Positions 1 through 5,985 of a stretch of DNA of 7,364 nucleotides are shown here, one piece after another. Position numbers and translations under genes: made by a program. Source of the stretch: Afipia sp. GTDB lineage: Bacteria > Pseudomonadota > Alphaproteobacteria > Rhizobiales > Xanthobacteraceae. The stretch's first letter is position 1; every line of letters begins with the position of its first letter. The DNA lies in NCBI GenBank assembly GCA_020056155.1, contig JAGVII010000350.1:1-7364 (forward strand). The letters are read 5' to 3'. The notes beneath the pieces were generated by a model. The model worked only from the letters and a program-made list of their open reading frames with translations. It had not been told where the DNA came from and made no database searches.

Positions 1-605
1 ATGCAATGAAACGTCGCGCGGGGCAGCAGGAACCGCCCGGCGTGACGGAGTCCCTGGACTCGCAGCGCCGCATTGCCGACATCGTCATGCTGATGCGTCG
101 CTGTCCGCAGCCGATCATTGCGCTGGTTCAGGGCGCGGCGGCCGGCGGCGGTTTTGCGCTGGCGCTCGCGGCTGACATCCGCATCGCCGCGAAGTCGGCG
201 CGGATGAACTGCGCCTTCATTCGTCTGGGTCTCGGCGGCTGCGACATCGGCACCAGCTATTTCCTGCCGCGCCTCGTCGGCGTGTCGGTGGCGTCGGAAC
301 TGATCCTGACCGGACGCTTCATCCATGCGGAGCGGGCGCACGCCGTCGGCCTGGTGTCCGAAGTCGTCGATGACAGCGAACTCGATGCTGCGGCTGCGCC
401 CTACATCGAATCCATGCTGGCGGCATCGCCGCTGGGCCTGCGGCTCTCCAAGGAGTGCCTCAACATGAGCGTCGATGCGTCGTCCATCGAAGCCGTGATC
501 GCGATGGAAGACCGCAATCAGGTGCTGACGTCCCGGTCCGAGGATTTCAAGGAAGGCGTCCGCGCCTTTCTGGAGAAGAGGAAGCCGATCTACCGAAATA
601 TGTAA
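1..605 (+). CDS. Crotonase-superfamily protein (enoyl-CoA hydratase/isomerase family), 5'-truncated by the window edge
   Basis: Seen: the open frame runs in from the left edge and ends at TAA 603-605, giving about 200 visible residues, against roughly 260 for the family. The first in-frame ATG (6-8) is probably an internal Met, because the N-terminal beta strands of the fold are missing. Counting from that Met, the oxyanion-hole segment is at 37-49 (PIIALVQG then AAAGGG), followed by ADIRIAA and a GLGGCDIGTSYFLPRLVG block at 75-92. The C-terminal part (SPLGLRLSKECLN, then EDFKEGVRAFLEKRKPIY) is normal for crotonases. Known: enoyl-CoA hydratase uses Glu144 and Glu164 (rat numbering). Here those positions read Ala51 and Phe71, so plain hydratase activity is doubtful; Asp80 lies near an acid used by isomerase-type members. 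The gene lies 56 bases upstream of the acyl-CoA ligase, so a shared transcript is likely. The family is secure; the reaction is not. Confidence 0.9.
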   Translation, partial: AMKRRAGQQEPPGVTESLDSQRRIADIVMLMRRCPQPIIALVQGAAAGGGFALALAADIRIAAKSARMNCAFIRLGLGGCDIGTSYFLPRLVGVSVASELILTGRFIHAERAHAVGLVSEVVDDSELDAAAAPYIESMLAASPLGLRLSKECLNMSVDASSIEAVIAMEDRNQVLTSRSEDFKEGVRAFLEKRKPIYRNM

Positions 606-625
606 TTGCCAACGAACAAACAGAA

Positions 626-641
626 GGCCTCACAAGAGGCC
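626..641 (+). other. Small perfect hairpin in the crotonase-ligase gap
   Basis: A 5-bp GC-rich inverted repeat (GGCCT at 626-630, AGGCC at 637-641) with a 6-base loop lies 6 bases before the ligase Shine-Dalgarno sequence. There is no T-run after it, so it is not a standard terminator. It may be chance, or a minor mRNA structure between the two cistrons. Confidence 0.25.
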
Positions 642-647
642 ACGTTC

Positions 648-654
648 AGGGGAG
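648..654 (+). promoter_or_regulatory. Shine-Dalgarno sequence that fixes the GTG start of the acyl-CoA ligase
   Basis: AGGGGAG at 648-654 is a strong Shine-Dalgarno match placed 7 bases before GTG 662-664. It decides the start: the same frame is open back to an ATG at 455, but those extra 69 codons are the crotonase gene read in another frame. Confidence 0.8.
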
Positions 655-661
655 AAGCGAA

Positions 662-2539
662 GTGAACGCGGAGACGGCAGTAGTGCTCACGAAGCCCGCA
701 TTCCGGAAGATCGACTGGCTGCCGCGTGACATCGCGGTCGACCGTCGGGCCGATGGTGTGATCGTTCTGAAGTCGCGCATTCCGCTCGATCCGTATGAGC
801 CGCACATTCCCGCGTCTGTCGCGAAGTGGGCTGCCGCGCGTCCCGATCACATCTGGCTGGCGCAGCGCCGCGGTCCCGAGCGGCAATGGCACAAGGTGTC
901 GTACGGCGACGCCAAGCGGACCATCGATGCGCTGACGCAGGCGCTGCTCGACATGAAGCTGCCCGCCGAGCGTCCAATCGCGATCCTCAGCGGCAATTCC
1001 ATCGAGCATGCCTTGATGACGCAGGCGGCCATGCAGGCGCGGATTCCGGCGGCGCCGGTATCGCCGGCGTATTCGCTGATGAGCCAGGATCACGCCAAGC
1101 TGAAATACCTGTTCGGTCTTGTGAAACCCGCGGTGGTGATGGTGCAGGATGGCGTGATGTTCGAGAAGGCGCTGGCCGCGCTCGATCTCGACGGCATCAC
1201 TGTGATTCATGTCGATCGCGCGCCCTCGAATATCAAGAGCGCGGCCTACGCCGATCTTGCCGCAACGCCGGTCACGTCCGCAGTCGCGGAATCCATCGCG
1301 CGGATCACGCCGGACACCGTCGGCAAACTGCTGTTCACGTCCGGCTCCACGGGCATGCCCAAGGCGGTCATTAACACCCAGCAGATGATGTGCGCCAATG
1401 CCCGCATGATGATGCAGGTGCGGCCGCGCCCCGACGACGCCCCGGACGGGGTCTATCTCGACTGGATGCCGTGGAATCACACCATGGGCGGCAACGCGCT
1501 GTTCAACGTGGCGCTGACCGAAGGCGGCACGCTCTATATCGACGATGGCCGTCCGGTGCCCGGCCAGTTCGAGGAAACGCTGCGCAACCTGCGTGAGATT
1601 TCGCCGACCTATTACGCCAACGTTCCGGCGGGCTACGCGGCGCTGGCGGCGGTGATGGAAAAGGACGACGCGCTCTGCCGCTCGTTCTTCAAGAACCTTG
1701 GATTGGTGGCATATGGTGGTGCGCGGCTGCCGGACGATCTCTATGACCGGATTCAGGCGCTGGCGATCCGCACCACCGGCGAGCGCTTTGTGTTCTACAC
1801 CGGCTGGGGCTCGACCGAGACCGCACCGACGTCCACCGGCACCTACTGGGACACCGAACGCGTCGGCCTGATCGGCCTGCCGTTTCCCGGCGTCGAATTG
1901 AAGATGGTGCCGTGCGGAGCACAATACGAACTGCGGCTGCGTGGGGTCAACGTGACTCCGGGATATCACAGCCAGCCGGAATTGACGCAGAAGGCTTTCG
2001 ACGACGAAGGTTTCTACTGCATCGGCGATGCCGGTGTGTTCGTCGATCCGGCGGACCCCGCGCAAGGTTTGATTTTTTACGGCCGGGTGGTGGAGGATTT
2101 CAAGCTCACCACGGGAACATTCGTTCTGGTTGGTTCGCTGCGCACGGATGCCATCGCCGCCGCGTCGCCGGTGATTCAGGATGCGCTGGTCGCGGGTCAG
2201 GATCGCCCTTTTATCGGGCTGCTGGCATGGCCCAATCTCGATTCCTGTCGCCGCCTGATCGAGGACATGACGGCGTCGATGGATACGGTGGTGAATCACC
2301 CCAGGGTTCGCGTGCATCTGCGCGACGGATTGCTGGCGCACAACAAGGCGTGCAGCGGATCGAGCAGCCGCCGCATCGTTCGCGCGATGCTGATGGCCGA
2401 GCCGCCGTCCATCGACGGCAATGAACTCACCGACAAGGGATATATCAACCAGCGTGCGGGGCTCGAGCGCCGCGCAGCACTTGTCGAACAGCTTTATGCA
2501 GACCAGCCGGGACCGGATGTGATCGTGCTGGATCGATGA
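662..2539 (+). CDS. fcs: Feruloyl-CoA synthase-like acyl-CoA ligase
   Basis: A 625-residue member of the adenylate-forming (ANL) superfamily. The family converts ferulate or related hydroxycinnamates, ATP and CoA to the CoA thioester, AMP and pyrophosphate in the cytoplasm. Seen: P-loop FTSGSTGMPK at 225-234, YTGWGSTETAP at 379-389 (motif A5), FYCIGDAG at 451-458 (A7), GRVVEDFKLTTGTFV at 474-488 (A8), and a C-terminal lid with TDKGYINQ at 590-597, whose Lys592 is the candidate adenylation lysine. The variant A8 (EDFKL..GTFV) and the DKGxINQ ending are what I recall of feruloyl-CoA synthases, rather than 4-coumarate or fatty acyl ligases with GKIDKR endings. The length also fits. The GTG start is supported by the upstream AGGGGAG. 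The neighbouring crotonase and dehydrogenases fit a CoA-dependent aromatic side-chain route. The true substrate (ferulate, coumarate or a saturated phenylpropanoate) cannot be read from sequence. Confidence 0.85.
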   Translation: MNAETAVVLTKPAFRKIDWLPRDIAVDRRADGVIVLKSRIPLDPYEPHIPASVAKWAAARPDHIWLAQRRGPERQWHKVSYGDAKRTIDALTQALLDMKLPAERPIAILSGNSIEHALMTQAAMQARIPAAPVSPAYSLMSQDHAKLKYLFGLVKPAVVMVQDGVMFEKALAALDLDGITVIHVDRAPSNIKSAAYADLAATPVTSAVAESIARITPDTVGKLLFTSGSTGMPKAVINTQQMMCANARMMMQVRPRPDDAPDGVYLDWMPWNHTMGGNALFNVALTEGGTLYIDDGRPVPGQFEETLRNLREISPTYYANVPAGYAALAAVMEKDDALCRSFFKNLGLVAYGGARLPDDLYDRIQALAIRTTGERFVFYTGWGSTETAPTSTGTYWDTERVGLIGLPFPGVELKMVPCGAQYELRLRGVNVTPGYHSQPELTQKAFDDEGFYCIGDAGVFVDPADPAQGLIFYGRVVEDFKLTTGTFVLVGSLRTDAIAAASPVIQDALVAGQDRPFIGLLAWPNLDSCRRLIEDMTASMDTVVNHPRVRVHLRDGLLAHNKACSGSSSRRIVRAMLMAEPPSIDGNELTDKGYINQRAGLERRAALVEQLYADQPGPDVIVLDR

Positions 2540-2685
2540 AAAAAATTCAAAGCGTCATTGCGAGGAGCGTAGCGACGAAGCAATCCTGTTCTTTCCGTTG
2601 CTCTGGATTGCTTCGCTCCGCTCGCAATGACGGTGATGACATGATGCGACTCGAACAAAATCTTGAGAAAAGGCGAAACTCATGA
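2536..2685 (+). other. Possible 49-codon bridging ORF running through the repeat
   Basis: An ATG at 2536-2538 overlaps the ligase stop (ATGA at 2536-2539). The frame is then open through the whole palindromic repeat to TGA 2683-2685, which overlaps the ATG of the next gene (ATGA at 2682-2685). The product would start MKKIQSVIARSVATK and end LEKRRNS, with most of the middle being repeat translation. There is no strong Shine-Dalgarno before 2536. It is more likely a device or accident linking translation of the two neighbours than a functional protein, and it may be pure chance. Confidence 0.2.
2553..2632. repeat. Interspersed palindromic repeat, CGTCATTGCGAG type
   Basis: The outer arms CGTCATTGCGAG (2553-2564) and CTCGCAATGACG (2621-2632) are exact reverse complements. 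The inner arms CGAAGCAATCC (2576-2586) and GGATTGCTTCG (2605-2615) are also exact. Between the paired blocks lie 11 bases on the left and 5 on the right, and the loop is 18 bases (2587-2604). I recognise the consensus as a dispersed intergenic palindrome common in Bradyrhizobium-type genomes. It fills most of the gap between the ligase and the first dehydrogenase and would form a long stem in mRNA. There is no T-run, so it is not an obvious intrinsic terminator. A further repeat beginning with the same 12 bases lies at 7324. Confidence 0.85.
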
Positions 2686-3809
2686 ACTTTGAATTCTCGG
2701 ACGACCAGAAGCAATTGCGCGATCAGGCGCGGCGCTATCTGACTGAACATTCGCCGCCGAAGGCGGTGCGCGCGGTGCTGGAAGGCAACGCGCCCTATGA
2801 CAAGGCGCTGTGGAAGGGCCTCGCCGAGATGGGCTTTCTCGGCGTCGCCATTCCCGAAGAGTTCGGCGGCGCCGGCGCCGGGCATCTCGAGCTTTGCGTG
2901 ATCGCCGAGGAAATCGGCCGCGTGCTGGCGCCGGTGCCGTTCTCGTCGACGATCTATCTCGCCGCGGAGGCGATCATGCTCGCCGGCAGTGATGCGCAGA
3001 AGGCGAAGTGGCTGCCGAAGATCGCGTCGGGCGAAGCGATCGGCACGCTGGCGCTGTTCGAAGGCGTCGGCAATCCGTCGCACAAGGCGATCAAGGTCTC
3101 GGCGTCGCAGGGCGCGGTGTCCGGCACCAAGATGCCGGTGGCGGATGGCGCGATTGCGGATTTCGCCATCGTCGTGGCGCGCACCGGCTCGACCGGCCGC
3201 GAAGCCGACATCGGTTTGTTCATCGTCGATCTCAACGGCGACGGCGTGACGCGCAAGGCGCTCGCCAATCTCGATCAGGCCCATGGCCAGGCCGAGATCG
3301 CCTTCGACCGCGCCAAGGTGGAGCCGCTCGGCGCCGCCGGCGATGGCTGGAGCATCCTGACCCGTGTGCTCGATCGCGCCGCGGTGCTGATGGCATTCGA
3401 GCAGGTCGGCGGCGCCGACCGCGCGCTGGAGATGGGCCGCGACTACGCGCTCGACCGCGTCGCGTTCGGCCGTCCGATCGGATCGTTCCAGGCGGTGAAG
3501 CACATTCTCGCCGACATGTATGTCTCGGCAACGCTGGCGCGCTCCAATTGCTATTACGGCGCGTGGGCGCTTTCGACCGATGCCGGTGAACTGCCGGAAG
3601 CAGCCGCAACCGCACGCATCAGCGCCACGCAGGCGTTCCAGCATTGCTCAAAGAACAACATTCAGGTGCATGGCGGCATGGGCTTCACCTGGGAATTCGA
3701 CTGCCATCTGTATTACCGGCGCGCCAACGTGCTCGCGCTGTCGCTCGGAAGCCTGACTTACTGGGAAAACCAGTTGATCGATCGCATGCGCTTCAAGAAC
3801 GCGAGTTGA
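2682..3809 (+). CDS. Acyl-CoA dehydrogenase, short subunit of a probable heteromeric pair
   Basis: A 375-residue acyl-CoA dehydrogenase. The start is ATG 2682, with GAGAAAAGG at 2665-2673 as ribosome binding site, 8 bases upstream. Seen: N-terminal helical domain with WKGLAEMGFLGVAIPEEFGG (44-63), a middle beta domain, and a C-terminal domain with DRVAFGRPIGSFQAVKHILADM (258-279) and VHGGMGFTWEF (329-339). The RxxFGxPI..Q segment is the standard flavin-contact motif. The family's catalytic base is missing: the MCAD Glu376 position aligns with Leu355, and the alternative isovaleryl-CoA dehydrogenase-type Glu254 position aligns with Asp231. The usual EPGAGSD-type substrate/flavin loop has degenerated to FEGVGNPS (126-133). 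Inference: it is the partner of the long dehydrogenase at 3932-5176, in the manner of PimC/PimD or the mycobacterial ChsE heterotetramers, and not an independent enzyme. Its substrate is probably an acyl-CoA made by the upstream ligase. Family certain, pairing likely. Confidence 0.92.
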   Translation: MNFEFSDDQKQLRDQARRYLTEHSPPKAVRAVLEGNAPYDKALWKGLAEMGFLGVAIPEEFGGAGAGHLELCVIAEEIGRVLAPVPFSSTIYLAAEAIMLAGSDAQKAKWLPKIASGEAIGTLALFEGVGNPSHKAIKVSASQGAVSGTKMPVADGAIADFAIVVARTGSTGREADIGLFIVDLNGDGVTRKALANLDQAHGQAEIAFDRAKVEPLGAAGDGWSILTRVLDRAAVLMAFEQVGGADRALEMGRDYALDRVAFGRPIGSFQAVKHILADMYVSATLARSNCYYGAWALSTDAGELPEAAATARISATQAFQHCSKNNIQVHGGMGFTWEFDCHLYYRRANVLALSLGSLTYWENQLIDRMRFKNAS

Positions 3810-3819
3810 AAATTGATGA

Positions 3820-3911
3820 CGTCATTCCGGGGCGCTCGTCTTCGAGCGAACCCGGAATCCAGTTGAGACAGATTCCGGATTGATCCGCACGGCGGATCGT
3901 CCGGAATGACG
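3820..3911. repeat. Interspersed palindromic repeat, CGTCATTCCGG type, multi-hairpin
   Basis: The outer arms CGTCATTCCGG (3820-3830) and CCGGAATGACG (3901-3911) are exact reverse complements. Inside are three further perfect inverted repeats: CGCTCG/CGAGCG at 3833-3848, CCGGAATC/GATTCCGG at 3852-3859 with 3871-3878, and GATCCGC/GCGGATC at 3882-3898. Four copies of the TCCGG-type block alternate in orientation, so the element can fold either as one long stem enclosing three hairpins or as two adjacent hairpins (3824-3858 and 3872-3907). It fills the gap between the two dehydrogenase genes and belongs to a different family from the repeat at 2553. Confidence 0.85.
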
Positions 3912-3931
3912 AGAAACAAAGGATCACTTTC

Positions 3932-5176
3932 ATGAATTTCGATGACACCCCGCAAGAAGCCGCGTTTCGCGCCGAGGCCCGCGCCTGGATTCAGGCCAAT
4001 GCGCCGAAGGAACTCGAAGCCGAACTGTCGCAGCCGACCGTCGGCCGCATCAAGCTGAAGAACCGCGACATCCTGGAAGAATCCAAGAAGTGGCAGAAGA
4101 AGAAGGCCGCGGCCGGCTGGGCCTGCCTGCACTGGCCGAAGGAATTCGGCGGCCGCGGTGCGACGCCGATCGAGCGCGTGATCTGGCAGCAGGAAGAAGG
4201 CTTCTATGGCAAGCTCGAAGGCGTGTTCCTGATCGGGCAGGGCATGTGCGGGCCGACCATGATGGCGTTCGGCAGCGATGCCGACAAGAAGAAGTATCTG
4301 CCGCCGCTGGCTTCCGGCGAACACGTCTGGTGCCAGCTGTTCTCCGAGCCGTCCGCCGGCTCCGACGTCGCCGGTTTGCGCACCCGCGCGGAAAAGAAGG
4401 GCGACGACTGGATCATCAACGGCCAGAAGGTCTGGACCACGGGCGCGCATTTCTCCGATTACGGCATCGTGATCACGCGTACCGATCCAACGCAGCCGAA
4501 GCACAAGGGCCTGACGATGTTCTGGCTCGACATGAAGTCGCCCGGCGTCGTGGTCAAGCCGATCAAGCAGGCCAACGGCCAGTCGGAATTCAACGAGGTG
4601 TATTTCACCGACGTGAAGATTCCGGATTCGCAGCGGCTCGGCAAGGTCGGCGACGGCTGGAACGTCTCGCTGACCACGCTGATGAACGAGCGCATGTCGA
4701 TCGGCGCGCGGCAGTCGACCGGATTCCCGGAGCTGTTCGCATTCTGCAACGATCTGATGCTCGAGGATGGTCCCGCCATCGACGACAAGAACGTGCGCTC
4801 GAAGCTGGCAGGCTGGGCGGTCAAGGCCAGCGGCCTGAAATACACCAGCTATCGTTCGATCTCCGCGCTGTCGCGCGGCGAGCGGCCGGGGCCGGAAAAT
4901 TCCATCGGCAAGCTGGTGGCCGGCACGATGCTGCAGGACATTGCGACATTCGCGATGGATCTTCAGGGCGCGTCCGGCGCGTTGACCGATGCGGACAGCC
5001 CGTCCGTCGGCGGCCAGTTCCAGTCGATCCTGCTGCGCTCGCCGTCGGATCGCATAGCAGGTGGTACCGACGAAATCCTGCGCAACATCATTGCTGAACG
5101 CGTGCTAGGCTTGCCGGGTGATATCCGCGTCGACAAGGATGTCCCCTTCAACGCGATTCCGACCAAAGGACGCTGA
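3932..5176 (+). CDS. Acyl-CoA dehydrogenase, long subunit carrying the candidate catalytic Glu
   Basis: A 414-residue acyl-CoA dehydrogenase of the PimC-like large-subunit type. The start is ATG 3932, with AAAGGA at 3918-3923 as ribosome binding site. Seen: WACLHWPKEFGGRGATPIE (63-81), the flavin/substrate loop FSEPSAGSDVAGL (137-149), DWIINGQKVWTTGA (159-172), GDGWNVSLTTLMNERMSIG (240-258) and RIAGGTDEILRNIIAERVLGLPG (374-396). At the MCAD Glu376 position the sequence is AGGT, without Glu, but Glu253 in LMNER aligns with the Glu254 used by isovaleryl-CoA dehydrogenase, so Glu253 is the candidate base. The RxxFGxPI flavin motif is absent and is supplied by the short subunit at 2682-3809. The two proteins are therefore complementary. 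It probably oxidises an acyl-CoA to the 2,3-enoyl-CoA and passes electrons to ETF. The nitroreductase gene follows after 5 bases. Confidence 0.92.
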   Translation: MNFDDTPQEAAFRAEARAWIQANAPKELEAELSQPTVGRIKLKNRDILEESKKWQKKKAAAGWACLHWPKEFGGRGATPIERVIWQQEEGFYGKLEGVFLIGQGMCGPTMMAFGSDADKKKYLPPLASGEHVWCQLFSEPSAGSDVAGLRTRAEKKGDDWIINGQKVWTTGAHFSDYGIVITRTDPTQPKHKGLTMFWLDMKSPGVVVKPIKQANGQSEFNEVYFTDVKIPDSQRLGKVGDGWNVSLTTLMNERMSIGARQSTGFPELFAFCNDLMLEDGPAIDDKNVRSKLAGWAVKASGLKYTSYRSISALSRGERPGPENSIGKLVAGTMLQDIATFAMDLQGASGALTDADSPSVGGQFQSILLRSPSDRIAGGTDEILRNIIAERVLGLPGDIRVDKDVPFNAIPTKGR

Positions 5177-5181
5177 GAGCG

Positions 5182-5874
5182 ATGCTTGCACAACCCGACA
5201 GCCGCGACATCGACGTCGTGGAGAAGCTCCTGGCCGCGCGGTACTCCTGCCGCGCGTTCAAGCCCGACCCCGTGCCGCGCGAGACCATCGAGCGGGTGCT
5301 GGCGGCGGCGCAGAAAACCGCATCGTGGTGCAACAGCCAGCCATGGCAGGTTGCTATTTTCTCCGGCGATGCGGCGAAGGCGTTCGGCGAGGCGATGTAC
5401 AAGGCGGCGAGCGAGCGCGCGCCGCCTGTCACCGATTTCGAGTTTCCGCGCGAGTACAAGGGCGTCTATCTGGATCGCCGCCGCGAAAGCGGATTCCAGC
5501 TTTACAATGCGCTCGGCATCCAGCGCGGCGACAAGGCGGCCTACAACAAGCAGATGCTGGAGAACTTCCGTTTCTTCGGCGCGCCGCATGTGGCGATCAT
5601 CACCAGCGATGAAGCGCTCGGCATCTACGGCGCGATCGACTGCGGCGGCTATGTCAGCAACTTCATGCTCGCAGCGCAGGCTGCGGGCCTTGCGACCATT
5701 CCGCAGGCGGCGCTCGCCGGGCATGCCGATGTGGTGCGCAAGCATCTCGGCGTCGGCGAGGACCGCCGCGTGGTCTGCGGCATTTCGTTCGGCTATGCCG
5801 ATGCAGCGCATCTCGCCAACAGCTATCGCACCAGCCGCGCCAGCATTCCCGAGGCGGTGAATTTTATCGGCTAG
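5182..5874 (+). CDS. Nitroreductase-family FMN oxidoreductase
   Basis: A 230-residue protein of the nitroreductase fold, which binds FMN at a homodimer interface and uses NAD(P)H. Seen: RYSCRAF at 20-26 (the N-terminal R-x-S-x-R FMN phosphate motif), SWCNSQPWQ at 48-56 (FMN-contact loop), IDCGGYVSNFMLAAQAAGL at 152-170 (core helix), ATIPQAAL at 171-178 and RRVVCGISFGYAD at 195-207. Length is normal. The start ATG 5182 lies 5 bases after the long dehydrogenase stop, with only a weak GAGAG just upstream, so coupling to the preceding gene is likely. The physiological substrate is unknown: the family includes nitroaromatic, enone, quinone and flavin reductases. Placement at the end of an acyl-CoA catabolic block suggests reduction of an aromatic or unsaturated intermediate, but nothing in the sequence proves it. 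Confidence 0.88.
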   Translation: MLAQPDSRDIDVVEKLLAARYSCRAFKPDPVPRETIERVLAAAQKTASWCNSQPWQVAIFSGDAAKAFGEAMYKAASERAPPVTDFEFPREYKGVYLDRRRESGFQLYNALGIQRGDKAAYNKQMLENFRFFGAPHVAIITSDEALGIYGAIDCGGYVSNFMLAAQAAGLATIPQAALAGHADVVRKHLGVGEDRRVVCGISFGYADAAHLANSYRTSRASIPEAVNFIG

Positions 5875-5892
5875 ATCGCTCTGGATTTTAAC

Positions 5893-5971
5893 CCGCTCAT
5901 TCCCGCGCAAGCGGGAATCCAGTACTTCAAAAAAATGTGGAGTGGGTCCCCGCTTTCGCGGGGACGAGCGG
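5893..5971. repeat. Interspersed palindromic repeat, CATTCCCGC type, double hairpin
   Basis: The outer stem CCGCTC (5893-5898) pairs exactly with GAGCGG (5966-5971). It encloses two perfect hairpins: ATTCCCGC/GCGGGAAT at 5899-5918 with loop GCAA, and GTCCCCGC/GCGGGGAC at 5946-5965 with loop TTTC. The spacer between them includes a run of seven A (5929-5935). The result is a three-way-junction fold. It separates the dehydrogenase/nitroreductase block from the dehalogenase pair, and its right arm ends 2 bases before the next Shine-Dalgarno sequence. It is a dispersed repeat type I recognise from Bradyrhizobium-like genomes, distinct from the two upstream repeats. Confidence 0.85.
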
Positions 5972-5973
5972 AA

Positions 5974-5980
5974 GGCGGAG
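5974..5980 (+). promoter_or_regulatory. Shine-Dalgarno sequence that fixes the start of the NTF2-like gene
   Basis: GGCGGAG at 5974-5980 lies 5 bases before ATG 5986. It supports that start over the in-frame ATG at 5935, whose extra 17 codons are translated repeat. The site directly abuts the right arm of the 5893-5971 palindrome, so folding of the repeat in mRNA could affect access to it. Confidence 0.7.
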
Positions 5981-5985
5981 AGTTT

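Noticed and set aside
1..605. Hydroxycinnamoyl-CoA hydratase-lyase (the usual feruloyl-CoA synthase partner)
   Set aside because: That enzyme has a GGGFSP then SEINWG pattern with a catalytic Glu. Here the matching positions lack Glu and the downstream block is different.
455..661. Longer version of the ligase starting at ATG 455
   Set aside because: The extra 69 codons are the 3' end of the crotonase gene read in another frame and have no ligase character. GTG 662 has a strong Shine-Dalgarno and fits the family length.
590..2341. 583-codon open frame on the minus strand opposite the ligase gene
   Set aside because: The translation is rich in Arg, His and Gly with no recognisable domain. 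It is the usual antisense shadow of a GC-rich gene.
2547..3644. 365-codon minus-strand open frame opposite the short dehydrogenase
   Set aside because: Shadow of the real gene. Its N-terminal part reads through the repeat, giving the RAERSNPE...DCFVATLLAMT type peptide common in spurious annotations.
5935..5985. N-terminal extension of the NTF2-like protein from ATG 5935
   Set aside because: The extra 17 residues are translated repeat hairpin, and ATG 5986 has its own Shine-Dalgarno.
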